A stretch of DNA of 64,000 nt from Seminavis robusta (GCA_903772945.1 CAICTM010000092.1:1-64000); one strand, 5' to 3'. Counted from the stretch's first letter, positions 31,758 to 42,290 are shown. Made by a program: numbers and translations. The notes: generated by a model not told the origin, from the sequence alone.

Positions 31758-32891
31758 ATGGCATCCAACAACAATCGGCGTCTCGTCCATCCACTGCTAT
31801 TTCTGGGTTGTTTACTTCTCTGTTTCAATGAAGCAGTGGCTGTGGAATACATTGTCATTGGCGTGACGGGTTTGTTCGAGGAAGGATTTCCCAGTCATCC
31901 GATTCTTCACTACACTGCTGCTCCTGACGACTTTGACGATGGCAACATCAAAACCATTGATGAGAGAAACAGTGAGAATGACAACACCAATGCAATTTTC
32001 CTTGGACGCGGTGTCGTGAGGGGATACAGAGCCTTTCTTGACATTACGGAACCAGGATGGCGAGAGTATCATGTCAACCACAACCCTTCTTCCATCGGTC
32101 AACAACAAGCATCACCAATGGTGAATTCCCATGTCATTGCCAGCGGCTGTCGGGAACATGCACATGAATTTTCGCTGTATCTAGTGGACACGCGCCAACT
32201 AGCTGTCATTCTACAGAGTATGCCAAGGTTTACCAGCCTCACGGCGGACACGGGAAGTGTCGATCTGGATGCAAATGGCACAACACCGCTGGTATCCGAC
32301 TTTTTTCGAGCTTTTTATGACGTTAGCCGCAATAATAATATCCACACTGTGGCAATTGCTCTCATGACATGTGTGCATTTCCGTGGAAAGAGCCATATTC
32401 CCATGCCTCCCGTCCACAAATTGGACGATGGCACCATGGTGACCAGTTTTCCAGACAGCTTGGCATTGTGGGCTCAGGTTCGCGATGGCGACCGCACGGC
32501 TGTGGAAGATACTACCCGCCGCTGTAGTCGTCGTCAAGACCAGCCATGCCCTCCCAAAGTTTGGGTGGAAGCCATGAAAGCCGAACAGCGCTACTGGAAT
32601 GGGATCCGGGAAACCATACGACAGGCGGAGCAGTACCGTCCCAGCCAAGAGTTGGTACAGTTGTATGGACCTCCCTTTCGCTGCAAGCAAAAAGCTCGTT
32701 TTGGGGTTGGAAGGGAGGGTGATAATAATGACGATACGACACCAGTTCGTCTTCCACGCTCCTTGACACCCGCGGTGGTCAAGGCTGCCCTGAATCAGAT
32801 TGGCTATGAACCAAAGTTTCCATCTGGAAGCATTGAAGCATTGAGTGTGACGACGAATACCCAAACGAACGGTGAAGCTCCTGACTTGTAA
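31758..32891 (+). CDS. Unknown secreted protein
   Basis: Protein of 377 residues, single exon, not recognised. It has a clear signal peptide (basic start, LLFLGCLLLCF, cleavage after NEAVA). The mature part opens with VEYIVIGVTGLFEEGF and contains four or more Cys, an NNN run and a His/Tyr-rich middle. No domain is recognised. The C-terminal tail is Thr/Asn-rich. It could be a cell-wall or extracellular protein, but this is only suggested by the signal peptide. Confidence 0.6.
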   Translation: MASNNNRRLVHPLLFLGCLLLCFNEAVAVEYIVIGVTGLFEEGFPSHPILHYTAAPDDFDDGNIKTIDERNSENDNTNAIFLGRGVVRGYRAFLDITEPGWREYHVNHNPSSIGQQQASPMVNSHVIASGCREHAHEFSLYLVDTRQLAVILQSMPRFTSLTADTGSVDLDANGTTPLVSDFFRAFYDVSRNNNIHTVAIALMTCVHFRGKSHIPMPPVHKLDDGTMVTSFPDSLALWAQVRDGDRTAVEDTTRRCSRRQDQPCPPKVWVEAMKAEQRYWNGIRETIRQAEQYRPSQELVQLYGPPFRCKQKARFGVGREGDNNDDTTPVRLPRSLTPAVVKAALNQIGYEPKFPSGSIEALSVTTNTQTNGEAPDL

Positions 32892-33270
32892 GCTTTAAGA
32901 TGCCAACTTGAAAGTCACACACCATACAGCCAAATCTAAGTTCTATTCGCCCAAGATCTTGCTCTGTGGTTGGTTGCAAACTGGGTCTTTGTCAACCAAT
33001 GTCAACCAATTCCATGAAAAAGGAACATTATAGCTACCAGTAACAGTAGCTGGATTTTGTGTTCTGTGCCAAGTGCCAAGGCCTGCTCTTCCAAATAAGC
33101 CAGTCGGTCTGAAGTTTGTATCCGTGACTGAGCAAGATTTGCGAGAATGCACCAGTATCAGAATTTCTTCTTCGATGTCACAATACAAGTGCATCCTGTC
33201 GATTGCATCCCAGAGACCACATTATTTGAAAGAGACAGAGAGAGATTAATTTATAAAAATAGAAGAAACC
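32892..33270. other. Intergenic region with a TATA-like box just before the next gene
   Basis: The sequence TTTATAAAAAT occurs at about 33250-33260, only some 10-20 bases before the HIBCH start codon, so either the leader is extremely short or the box is not used. Nothing else seen. Confidence 0.4.
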
Positions 33271-34494
33271 ATGAGATTCACGACGAAACTTCTGCCCTCT
33301 CTTTCGGGTAACTTGGGTGTTCTGCAGTTGAATAACCCCAAGGCGCTGAATGCGTTGGCCATGGACATGATAGACTGTTTTTCGGATACCCTGGACCAAT
33401 GGTATCATCCCAACAGTCAAGTACGAGCCATTCTGCTCAAGCCAGCGGATAATGAAGAAGCCAAACGCCCCATTTTCTGTGCGGGTGGTAACGTCAAAGC
33501 CATGTATGAATCTCGCATGGAACAAGAGGGGACGCATGGACAAGGCGTGGAGGGACTGGCCACGGCCGATTTCTTTCGCAAAGAATACAATATCAATTAT
33601 CGACTGGCCACTTCCAAGAACATTCCACAAATATCGCTCTGGAATGGCATTGTCATGGGCGGTGGTGCCGGGATTTCGGTGCATGGAAAGTATCGAGTAG
33701 CGACCGAACATTCTCTCTTTGCCATGCCCGAAACCGCACTGGGATTATTCCCCGATGTGGGATCCCTCTATTGGATGCCACGACTTTTCAAGGGAGGATT
33801 GCCGGCATATGTGGCATTGACGGGACATCGACTCAAACCAGAAGATTTAATGTACACGGGGCTGGCCACCCATTACGTTCCGTCGGAGTATTTGGAGGAA
33901 TTGGAAAAAGCATTGGTCGATGCGTCCGTTGTGGCCAAAACAGCTCAAGAGACATTTGATCCGTTTGCCGCAATTCTCATGAAATTCCACGAAATGACAC
34001 CGGTGGATCCAAGTGATTCCTTCTTGGCCAAACAACGCAAGGTGATTGATGATGTTTTCACCATTGCTCCCAAAACTACAACAACCAGTGTGGGTGATGA
34101 TAATGTCAAAATGGAAGATATCATGGCCAAATTGGAAACCCTCAAATCCACACCCAACGAGCAATTTGCCTGCGAAACACTGGAAACACTGAAAAAGGCA
34201 TCCCCCACCAGTCTCAAAATTACGCTGGAAGGACTGAAACGAGGTGCCGCTGCGTCATCCTTGGGAGAAGACTTGCAAATGGAATTCCGACTCTCGCAGG
34301 CGTGCACACGTCGAAAGGATACCGATTTTATGGAAGGTGTACGGGCTCTGTTGGTGGACAAGGATAAGAATCCCAAATGGAATCCCAGTACGTTGGAAGA
34401 AGTGACGGAGGAAATGGTGGAAAGCTACTTTGGTCCCGTCGAACAAGAATGGAAGATTCCTGCACCGACGGATGCTACAGCGGCAAAGCTGTAG
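33271..34494 (+). CDS. HIBCH: 3-hydroxyisobutyryl-CoA hydrolase
   Basis: Protein of 407 residues, single exon, of the crotonase superfamily. FCAGGNVKAMYE forms the first part of the oxyanion hole and NGIVMGGGAGISVHG the second. AMPETALGLFPDVGS carries Glu154 and Asp162, the catalytic pair of HIBCH. It hydrolyses 3-hydroxyisobutyryl-CoA in valine catabolism, usually in mitochondria. No obvious presequence precedes the core (only about 12 residues), so targeting is not clear. The family normally has Asp after the GG of CAGG, where this protein has Asn. A plain enoyl-CoA hydratase is unlikely because of the C-terminal extension (to residue 407) and the Glu/Asp pair. Confidence 0.9.
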   Translation: MRFTTKLLPSLSGNLGVLQLNNPKALNALAMDMIDCFSDTLDQWYHPNSQVRAILLKPADNEEAKRPIFCAGGNVKAMYESRMEQEGTHGQGVEGLATADFFRKEYNINYRLATSKNIPQISLWNGIVMGGGAGISVHGKYRVATEHSLFAMPETALGLFPDVGSLYWMPRLFKGGLPAYVALTGHRLKPEDLMYTGLATHYVPSEYLEELEKALVDASVVAKTAQETFDPFAAILMKFHEMTPVDPSDSFLAKQRKVIDDVFTIAPKTTTTSVGDDNVKMEDIMAKLETLKSTPNEQFACETLETLKKASPTSLKITLEGLKRGAAASSLGEDLQMEFRLSQACTRRKDTDFMEGVRALLVDKDKNPKWNPSTLEEVTEEMVESYFGPVEQEWKIPAPTDATAAKL

Positions 34495-34647
34495 TTCAAA
34501 CAAAAATGTGATTATTGATAGTGGGACCATAATAACGACAACAATGCATCTATCCGAACAAAAATGGACGTGACAGCATTTTGCACAAACTAGCGATAGA
34601 AGCACTGCTGAAGATGAATAAAATATTGTAGCAACCACCCATTTTAG

Positions 34648-36534
34648 TTAGAGTTTACTCCTTGCAGGATGCTGGATACTGCCAAAGCGTTCTACCAACA
34701 ATCGTTTCAGCAACTTTCCTGATGAGTTTCGTGGCAGTTGCTGGACCCAAAATACCCGCCGTGGCCGCTTGTACCCTGCTAGTCCCTGCTGGCCACACCA
34801 CTGACGAATCTCCGAGAGTTTGGGTCGTTCTTGTTCGACATTATTTTGACATCCCACCAGCGCTGCACAGACTGTCTCCCCAAACTTGTCATAATCTTTC
34901 AAGGCAAAGACGGCGCATTCGGCAATTGCCTCGTGTTGCATAAGGACCCGTTCCACTTCGGTGGCCAGCACGGTTTCTCCTCCCGTCCGAATGACATCGG
35001 CGACACGCCCCGCAAAATAAAAGTTACCCAGGTCATCACGGTATCCCAAGTCATTGGTCCAGAACCATCCATCCCTCAACGGCGAGTTGGGACGACGCCA
35101 ATACCCTGATAACAAATGCGGTCCTCGGGTAGCGAGGATCCCAGTTGTGAATGCTTTGGCTATTGTTTGTGGCATCTCGTCTCCACCCGTAGTTGAAGGA
35201 GCAACAAGTTGCAATTCCACATGAGCCGGTGGTCGTCCAATGCAGTCTCCAGCCATTCTGGTACCATTGCTGGTTGATTGTCCACTGTCCATCATTCTTC
35301 TTCCTCCTCCTTCTAAGCTTGTCTTTGTGTTGTTGTAGGGATCATGTCGTTGCCAAAATGTCAAGGAAGAAGCTGCTTCTGTACAGGCATATGTCTGCAC
35401 GATGCGAGCACGTGGGAACCGCGGAATGATCAACTGGAGGAGTCGCTCTGTAGCAGACTGTCCACCAATGAGGATTAATTTTACGTGTGGAAACACAGCA
35501 GCAGTCTTTTGGCTGTTCAATGTCTCTATCATGGCGGATAGCATGGCCGGTACGACCACCAGTGTATTGGATGCTGAGGGTGATATTGAGAGGGATCCCC
35601 AAACTTGATGTGGTTGGAAACCACTTCTGTTATGATACGAAGCAGGAAAGATCAAGGTTCCTCCCGCCATCCAAACGGCCAAAGAACTGTTCAATCCACC
35701 CACATGAAAGAGTGGGACTGTGGTGGCTAGCATTTTGGTAGACTTGTCGTAGGAGCATGGAGGAATCAACTTGGCCCTGGATTGAATGATTAAGGCTCGA
35801 TGGCTTAACAGCACGCCCTTGGCTCCCGTAGTCGTTCCCGAGGTGAAAATGATCACTGCAGTGTCATTGATAGGGTTGTTGGATGCTTTTCCCGTGTCTT
35901 TTATCTCGTCAACTTGAGACGTTTTTGTCGTTATTTTATCCATCGCTTGTCGATGCTGATTGTTGGATGTTTCCAGTCGAGTCCGGAAGGACGCTGAAAT
36001 GCTGGGCAAACTCAAGGTAATCACGGAGACTAGGTGGGCTTCTTTTCGTAACAACTCTGCAGCTCTCTGAGCCTTGGAAGCATGCTGTGCATCGTGGACA
36101 ATCAATATTGTGGGATGATCATTCCTGTCGGATGGGTCCAATGCTTGTGCAATTTCTACCGGAGTCCATCGTGTATTTAGCAGCACAGGAAGCAAACATG
36201 ATGGTTGCAAGGTACACGCCAGGATGGACAGCAAAAAATCAACGGAATTTCCGGCCAAAAATGCCACAACAACGGGCTGATGGTGTGAACGATTGTTGTG
36301 TGGTTGATGGCAGTGTCGCTTCAGGAAGAATCGATGCTGCTTCATGGCACGAGCCGCTGCTGCAAACGTCAGGCAAGTGGCCACTTCGCTGGTCTGTTGT
36401 GGCTGGTAGATGGCACATGGTGAATCAACAGTAATAGCACTGCAGGCAGCATCATGGACGATATCCGAAAGTCTCATGGTCTCTTGAACTCTTGTTGGAG
36501 GCAGGTTGTTGTCCATTGAGTGCGGCGGAGGCAT
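34648..36534 (-). CDS. o-succinylbenzoyl-CoA ligase-like AMP-forming enzyme
   Basis: ANL-superfamily adenylate-forming ligase, about 628 residues. The P-loop is IIFTSGTTTGAKGVLLSH. Further motifs are PLFHVGGLNSSLAVW, YACTEAASSLTFW, GRPPAHVEL, TRGPHLLSGYW, TNDLGYRDDLG and the final NSSGKLLKR with the catalytic Lys. This combination is that of plant AAE14 and bacterial MenE, which activate o-succinylbenzoate in phylloquinone synthesis. The reading frame is open to 37077, but that region overlaps the divergent YggT gene, so I prefer a start at 36534 (MPPPHS...) or 36516. A plastid or peroxisomal address is not clear from the N-terminus. Gene symbol left blank because a different acyl-CoA substrate is possible. 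Confidence 0.75.
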   Translation of the reverse strand: MPPPHSMDNNLPPTRVQETMRLSDIVHDAACSAITVDSPCAIYQPQQTSEVATCLTFAAAARAMKQHRFFLKRHCHQPHNNRSHHQPVVVAFLAGNSVDFLLSILACTLQPSCLLPVLLNTRWTPVEIAQALDPSDRNDHPTILIVHDAQHASKAQRAAELLRKEAHLVSVITLSLPSISASFRTRLETSNNQHRQAMDKITTKTSQVDEIKDTGKASNNPINDTAVIIFTSGTTTGAKGVLLSHRALIIQSRAKLIPPCSYDKSTKMLATTVPLFHVGGLNSSLAVWMAGGTLIFPASYHNRSGFQPHQVWGSLSISPSASNTLVVVPAMLSAMIETLNSQKTAAVFPHVKLILIGGQSATERLLQLIIPRFPRARIVQTYACTEAASSLTFWQRHDPYNNTKTSLEGGGRRMMDSGQSTSNGTRMAGDCIGRPPAHVELQLVAPSTTGGDEMPQTIAKAFTTGILATRGPHLLSGYWRRPNSPLRDGWFWTNDLGYRDDLGNFYFAGRVADVIRTGGETVLATEVERVLMQHEAIAECAVFALKDYDKFGETVCAALVGCQNNVEQERPKLSEIRQWCGQQGLAGYKRPRRVFWVQQLPRNSSGKLLKRLLVERFGSIQHPARSKL

Positions 36535-36741
36535 GACTGAAGCCAGAAAAATGAGAGAAAATGAACGGGATTCATTCACAAGTGCGTGTTCTCGTGACTC
36601 AGAAGCCGATGGATCTTTTGCTTGCCACGAGGAAACATCCACGTCATGCGCAGCGAATGCTGCCACCATGGCGTTGGACGGCACATGCATGGATAACCAA
36701 GCCGGTGCTGCCTTACTACACATCGAATCAAACAGCCCACC

Positions 36742-37335
36742 ATGAAGTCCCCTGTTGCCATCCTCGCCCTCGTGGCTCTTGTCTTCTCTTCCGCGGTCGA
36801 AGCCTCCGTGTTTCTTCCCAACAGCCGAACTTTGGCGCCCCGCACTGTCAGCCCCAACGATTTCCGCAAGGACTTTTCCTATGGACCTCGCCGTCCCATT
36901 ACGGGATCCATGAAGGGAACCGCCATGGCCATTCCCGGTTACGGTGTGGCTGAACAAGTCATGGTGGGTGGATTTGCCAACTTTCTCTCCATTTACAATA
37001 TCATCATTACCGGACGCATCCTCTTGTCGTGGATCCCACAAGCCCAGGGCATTGGATTGCTCCAACCCGTCTACCAAATCACCGATCCCTACCTCAATCT
37101 GTTTCGAGGTATTATCCCACCCGTCTTTGGATTGGATCTGTCACCCATTCTGGCATTTTTCTTTTTGAGCTTTTTGGGAAATGTTACCACTGCTGTGGGA
37201 GCCGAAATCCCAGAAGAACTGCAACAGAAACTGGCCAAATCGCACTTTGGACAGGCATCGGCACGTGGACACATGATCATGATGAAACTGCAGCAGCAAG
37301 GAAGCAGCAGCAAGAAGCAGCAACCAGCATTTTAA
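36742..37335 (+). CDS. YggT/Ycf19-family plastid membrane protein
   Basis: Protein of 197 residues, single exon. A signal peptide ends at VEASVFLPN, a good match to the ASAFAP plastid junction (Phe after the cleavage site). After a short spacer comes the YggT core: FLSIYNIIITGRILLSWIPQ, then YQITDPYLNLFRGIIPP and LDLSPILAFFFLSFLG, i.e. two TM spans flanking the conserved TDPYL motif. Plant relatives (Ycf19, CCB3) sit in the thylakoid and CCB3 helps attach haem to cytochrome b6, so a thylakoid role is inferred. The C-terminus is a Gln/Lys/Ser-rich tail. It is divergent from the OSB-CoA-ligase-like gene, with about 207 bp between the start codons. Confidence 0.85.
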   Translation: MKSPVAILALVALVFSSAVEASVFLPNSRTLAPRTVSPNDFRKDFSYGPRRPITGSMKGTAMAIPGYGVAEQVMVGGFANFLSIYNIIITGRILLSWIPQAQGIGLLQPVYQITDPYLNLFRGIIPPVFGLDLSPILAFFFLSFLGNVTTAVGAEIPEELQQKLAKSHFGQASARGHMIMMKLQQQGSSSKKQQPAF

Positions 37336-38439
37336 AGGAATGACGGAATGGTCTGTGCGTGATAGTAGCCACTTCAGGGCATTGGGGTACCCGTCAGGGG
37401 TCTCATCTGACCTAGAGTGTGACACCAAACAAAACTGCCAAGCAAACGTAAGCAACAGCTAAGCAAGAGTTAATTGCCGTAACATGCACGCTGGTGTGGA
37501 TGGTTTGCAAGGTACATGTAGCACCAATAGGAATCCATTATCATTCGCATGATGTGTACACGATACTTCTGCCGGGCCACTGCTTTCTCTCGTGGCCTGC
37601 ATGCGCCTGTAGAAGCTGCGGTAGTTTCCCGATGGAGCGAGCACTATGGTTTGAGCTGAAGCATGTGACTGCGCACACCCTGACCCTTGTTCTTTCTCCT
37701 CTAGCTAGGAGAGTTGAAGCGTGTGACTTCACACGTCCTGACGCTTCTTTTCTTTCTCCTCTAGCTAAGGTTCCCGTTCCATTGGTCGCTCCAGACTGAT
37801 GATTGAATCAATCAATGAACTACCGATCAGATGACATTGTGATCATGTTCTCATACATTACTGCTGTTATGCCAGAACAGAGTAGCAAGAATTTCAAGCA
37901 TCTTTGATGGCCCGTTCCAGATCGACTTTTCTGGCAAGTTTGAAGCTTTGAATGTTGGGTGTCTGGAGGCATGGTGGAAGCAAGAACAGACATGGTCACA
38001 AGAAAGTAAGTATAATCTGTGGGGGTCATTCCATTTTTCCTTGCCCTGTTGCCAAAGTCGATATTGGCTAGGATGACAATAGACAAGAGCCGCACATCGA
38101 GACTGTAGCTGGCTGACAAGCCTCTTGCCAGTAACTTCGAAAGAGCGGAGGATCAAAGTTGCTCCTCCACAAAGAAAACTATGGTTTCGAATACTGCTGA
38201 GACAAGTAACTGTCGTATCCTTCCAGCCATGGCAGCTGGAAGCACAAGGGAATCACATCAATGGGCAGTGTTTTGTTATCGTGTTTTTTCTATGAATTTT
38301 GTTAAGTTCATGGGTTGTTTTTCTTTTCTGTACATGTTCGTCATACAACCTATAGTCGTTGCTGCGCTCAATAAAGCTTCCTCCTTCTTGTCCTTTCTGT
38401 ACATGCTCGTCATACAGCCTTTAATCGTTGTTGCTGCGC
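37336..38439. other. Intergenic region with two tandem duplications
   Basis: Holds a 58-bp imperfect tandem duplication at 37658-37770. Near the right end, a 65-69-bp duplication copies the 3' end and downstream flank of the elongase gene. No gene seen. Confidence 0.6.
37658..37770. repeat. 58-bp imperfect tandem duplication
   Basis: Two copies starting GAAGCATGTGACT (37658) and GAAGCGTGTGACT (37716), each ending TTTCTCCTCTAGCTA. They are diverged by some substitutions. Confidence 0.75.
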
Positions 38440-38458
38440 TTACGCTTCCTTCTTGTCC
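38325..38458. repeat. Tandem duplication at the 3' end of the elongase gene
   Basis: Copy 1 is 38325-38393 and copy 2 is 38394-38458; both begin TTTCTGTACATG and end CTTCTTGTCC. Copy 2 contains the elongase stop codon and its last codons (KDKKEA); copy 1 would encode the same Lys-rich tail, now in the 3' flank. Confidence 0.85.
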
Positions 38459-39352
38459 TTCTTGGGCTTGACATAGGAAGCCACAAAGAATTGAGCAAAG
38501 AGGTAGAAGAGCGACATGATGTAGACAACGTAGGAAGCAGTGACTCGACGGTTGCAACTTTCGCATCCAGTAGCCAAGAGGTAGCATCCTTGGGACATCA
38601 TGGTAACGAATTGGACGAGCTGCAACATGGTGAGGGATGACTTCCACCAGATGGGCAATGATTTTCCAGTCTTGGGGTCCTTGGTGTGCATGCAGATGAA
38701 GTAGTATGTGTACATGACGGTGTGGATGAATCCATTGAGAGCCACTGTGAGGAAAATGTCACCATCATAGAGGACGTTGGCGTTCAACCAGTAAAAGAGA
38801 AAAATGGTAGTGTGGTGGTAGACGTGCAAGAAGGAGAGTTGTCTCCACTTTTTGCCGAGGACAATAAAGATGGTATCCCAAAAGTCCCATGCTTTGCTGA
38901 CGTAGAATAGCCACAACAAGTTGGCAACGGGAGCATTGGTGGTATCAAAGGCGTTGCAAGGCATGGCAGTGTATCCGTTGCGGTATGCCACCAAACCGGC
39001 CTCAATTGTCATGTAAGCACAAAGCATGATTTGCGAAACATTGTAGAAGAATTTGATCGGGTAGGGATCAATGGGAGCGACTCCCGACTTCATGACGGCA
39101 GATCCAACAAAGACAAAGACAAGGTAGGCAACAGCCACACTGAAGGCGGTGGTGAAATCGGTCATGAACCATCCCTACAAAGAAAAGGAGAAAGTGAAAA
39201 ATTTGGATCAGAACCCTTTTTTGCAACAACAAAAAATGATACCCAAGTGTTTGTTGGCGTACCTCAGTGTGCCCACGGAATTTGTTTTCGGGGTCAGACC
39301 ATTCCAGGATGGACTCCCCGATGTTACTAATAGTTTGTGTGTATACCTCCAT
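38440..39352 (-). CDS. ELO-family fatty-acid elongase, two exons
   Basis: Exons (minus) 39352-39263 and 39174-38440 join to 274 residues. It is a membrane 3-ketoacyl-CoA synthase of the ELO type that extends long-chain fatty acids in the ER. Visible signatures: KAWDFWDTIFIVLGKK, the histidine box FLHVYHHTT (His147, His150, His151), and NGFIHTVMYTYYF. Several hydrophobic spans run through the protein and the C-terminus ends KPKKDKKEA, a dilysine-type ER retrieval signal. The pattern around the histidine box resembles PUFA elongases acting on C18-C20 delta-6/delta-5 acids in algae, but the exact substrate is not decided by sequence. The gene is divergent from the CENP-L-like gene (614 bp). Confidence 0.92.
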
Positions 39353-39966
39353 CTTGACTTGACTTGTTGTGTAGATTGTTGTTGTTTTTCCTTCCTGGAT
39401 CGAAACAATGGGTACAACGATGGCAAGAAGATTTCGCGATGCTCGTCGTCGAAGCAAAATGTGAGCAGGTGAGCAGGTGTACGTGGATCTTGTGGTGTGG
39501 TTGAAGTGATTTTGGTGGCGCAAGCCGCTCCGTCATCATTTACTTTACACCAGATTCAAGGGGCTGCGCTTCAATACTTGAAAGGATATTACCTTTTGCA
39601 GCAGCGTTACCGTAAATAATGATGCTTAGCCAAGCATTTCCAAGAACTCTATCAAAACAGTCTATCCACAGCTCTTTTGGCTTTTAAAAGCACCACCTGA
39701 CCGTTCAGCACACGTACAAGTCGGACGTTGCGTTTGATGTGATGCAGTTGGTTGGTTGATGGAAGTAAAGTAAGTGTGCATGTAGTTGGACATCGCTGGT
39801 GAACCACGTCGGCATTGGTCACGGACTGTGAGGCGAAAAGGTATCCTTCACCCATCATCACTGGATTCTCGCCCTTTTTGAGATTTTGCGTTCTGTCTCT
39901 GTGAAGGACCAACGGTAAAGCACCCCAACCGAAAAAGCATTCTCTTTTTTTAAAGGTTGAGAGACA
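39353..39966. other. Divergent intergenic region
   Basis: Probable promoters of the elongase (left) and of the CENP-L-like gene (right). An 86-codon minus-strand frame at 39652-39912 has no support. Confidence 0.45.
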
Positions 39967-41127
39967 ATGACGTCCCTCCTGGCTGTCCCTCCCTCAGATG
40001 ACACCAATCGGATACCAATTGTCAATTTGGGGAATTTTCTGCTCCGTCATACTTGGTCCATTCAATGCCTGAGCGAATTTGGGATTCCGTTGGATTCTTC
40101 CTCATTGTCATCCTTGGAGGAGGAAATGACAATGTCATTGCGAAATCAGTGGGCGAGCCAAGGTGGAGAAGACTGTTGTGGGAGCTGGGAGGAAGGGTCC
40201 TTTGTGCGCTTGTGTTGGGGAAAATCTCAAGACGATGATGATGAAAATGACGAACCACGCAGAAAGAAACAAAAATTGAGTTTTCTCGAGACTATTGGCA
40301 GAAGAAACAATGACACCAGGCAATCCACTCAAGACAAACATTCACAGGATGAATGTCATCATTTACTAGTCGACGTGACGGTCCAAGAGGAGCCATCCGC
40401 TCAAATAGCTTGTTGCTTTCCTCAACATAATACCAAAGACAACAAAGACAACACCAAAATCCAACGGTTTGCATTTTTGCTCACACGGGGATCCAAACGA
40501 TCCTTGGAGGCGATTTGGCAATGCTTGGAAACCAAGACAGCCTGTCGTGTCGCCAAGTCCCTCTTTCGACCCAGCATTGTCGACATGACACTGGCCGTGA
40601 CTTGGTGGACTTCCCAACACTTTTCCAAGTTTGGCAAACAACAAGACGACGACGACACGAAGCAACAATCCACCACCACCAAACCTCTTACTCTAGTCTA
40701 TCAAGTACCGTCCGCCGTTGCTGGTTCTGGACTCGATTCGGTATCACTCATGGTACCGCCAGTGGCGCTGCTACGGTTAGCGAATGATATAGTTGTGAAT
40801 GGAAAGAAACACGCACGGGAATCGACAACCGACGACGATTCCTCCAATGATGAAACAGTACCACTGGTGCTGGCCCTGCAGGATTTTCTGCGAGACACAT
40901 TCAAAATTCGAATAGAACGATTCTTATTGACCAGTGCTTCCTGTTCGGTGGCAATGTTGGGGCGGGATGGACGGTGCAAACCGACGTGTGCCGAGCTATT
41001 GGATTGTGCTCTCCGGGAAATCAAGGATATGGTGGAACGACGAAGGGTTGGGAACGACAATGACAGTAGTACAAAGGCGAACGACAGGGAAGCATCTGCG
41101 GTTGCTGAGGAGACTGCCGTGGCATGA
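39967..41127 (+). CDS. Candidate kinetochore protein CENP-L
   Basis: Protein of 386 residues, single exon, not matched by any strong motif. In the C-terminal half, LTLVYQVPS, GLDSVSLMVPPVALLRLAN, LVLALQDFLRDTFKIRI and SVAMLGRDGRCK occur in the order and spacing I associate with the CENP-L/Iml3 domain. The N-terminal part (about residues 1-110) opens with LGNFLLRHTWSIQCLS and has acidic Asp/Glu runs and the basic PRRKKQKL, a possible nuclear signal. CENP-L works with CENP-N at centromeric chromatin. The assignment is a pattern judgement only; the fallback is an unknown nuclear protein. The middle is Asp/Gln/Asn-rich and likely disordered. Confidence 0.45.
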   Translation: MTSLLAVPPSDDTNRIPIVNLGNFLLRHTWSIQCLSEFGIPLDSSSLSSLEEEMTMSLRNQWASQGGEDCCGSWEEGSFVRLCWGKSQDDDDENDEPRRKKQKLSFLETIGRRNNDTRQSTQDKHSQDECHHLLVDVTVQEEPSAQIACCFPQHNTKDNKDNTKIQRFAFLLTRGSKRSLEAIWQCLETKTACRVAKSLFRPSIVDMTLAVTWWTSQHFSKFGKQQDDDDTKQQSTTTKPLTLVYQVPSAVAGSGLDSVSLMVPPVALLRLANDIVVNGKKHARESTTDDDSSNDETVPLVLALQDFLRDTFKIRIERFLLTSASCSVAMLGRDGRCKPTCAELLDCALREIKDMVERRRVGNDNDSSTKANDREASAVAEETAVA

Positions 41128-42290
41128 GACAGAAAGCAAAAGCTGGACCCAAGAATCGACGCTCCACTCCAGCTCTACAGGTTGGTGGGCACGGCAGCAA
41201 AGCCAGCTACATTTCTATGATCTACTCTGAGGAACCTTGAGGAGCTTCACAGCTATTACCGGTAGACGTCCGGGAAAACCGGACACCTAACGGTAGCGAT
41301 TAAGGCCAGTAGACATCAATCTATCTGTAGATCTACGAAAGCTGATATACCAGTATTTGCAGGTCCCATGAAGACTGCAGTGACTGCTAGCAGCCATGCA
41401 ACGGTATCCACTTGAAGGCTGCACTGCCAACATCCATCCCACTCCTCATCATGAGGCCAATGCTGTTGTTGTTCTTTGGGAAAACAACGAGGAGAAGTGG
41501 GTCAAGGATATCCCTGGCAAGCGCTAGCCCATCATGGTAGGCAAGTTCACCAATGATGCTGGCGGCCAATTCTGCTTGGTTAGCTGAGGGTCTTGTTTGA
41601 AGCCTACAACTCATACAAGAAGGAAGTGAAAGCCACCCAGGCGGAGAAGCACAGGGGCAACATTGTCAATCTGGAGCAGAGAACTCTGGAACTTTGCCTC
41701 TGAAATGGTTTCTCTTGCAGCTTGCATGCGCCACAGCAGAAGCTCAACAAGGCCAACAAGCAGAGAGCCAAAGACAAATTGGACCCTCTTCCGAGAAAGT
41801 GAGCAAGGCTGTTTCCACGTTGGATGATCATGATCATGATGATGCACATTCATGCCGTACACAAATTTTGTGTAGTTCTCATGACTGAATATTGCTGACT
41901 AGTGAATGGGTCTTGTGGTTGTTTGAGACTGAGCTGCATGGAGGGCTGCTGGAAGTTAGGAACCAGCATCCAGATTGTTCATTTATACTATGAAGTTACT
42001 TCCTCTATCCCTTCCCTGCCAGGCAACCTGGAGAGCTCAACACTATAGCCACATAGCATGATACAGACACCAGCGGTAGGAGCAAAACAGTTCCACCCCG
42101 TGAAAGTTTATCTTCTTGTACTCCCCAACATGAACAAAAATCAACAGAAACCACCCCAGGTAGGCTCCCATAACACACACGGGCCGACACGGGGCTCAAT
42201 GAGACAAAGTTCCAACTTTCAGTAAAGTTCCGTTTTTCTTAATTGCTGGGGGTTGGAACTTTAGTGAAACTATCTGATGGTACGGTCTAC
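41128..42290. other. Intergenic region with possible relict coding sequence
   Basis: Between about 41400 and 41820 the plus strand shows protein-like texture in several frames (for example VVVLWENNEEKWVKDI and EVKATQAEKHRGNIVNLEQR) that is interrupted by stops. It may be the remains of a decayed gene or repeat; I cannot name it. The rest is unremarkable. Confidence 0.35.

Noticed and set aside
36535-37077. Upstream extension of the OSB-CoA-ligase-like frame
   Set aside because: It runs antisense over the well-supported YggT gene and has no conserved residues; treated as a chance open frame.
39652-39912. 86-codon minus-strand frame in the elongase/CENP-L promoter region
   Set aside because: No recognisable protein and overlaps the likely promoter of the plus-strand gene.
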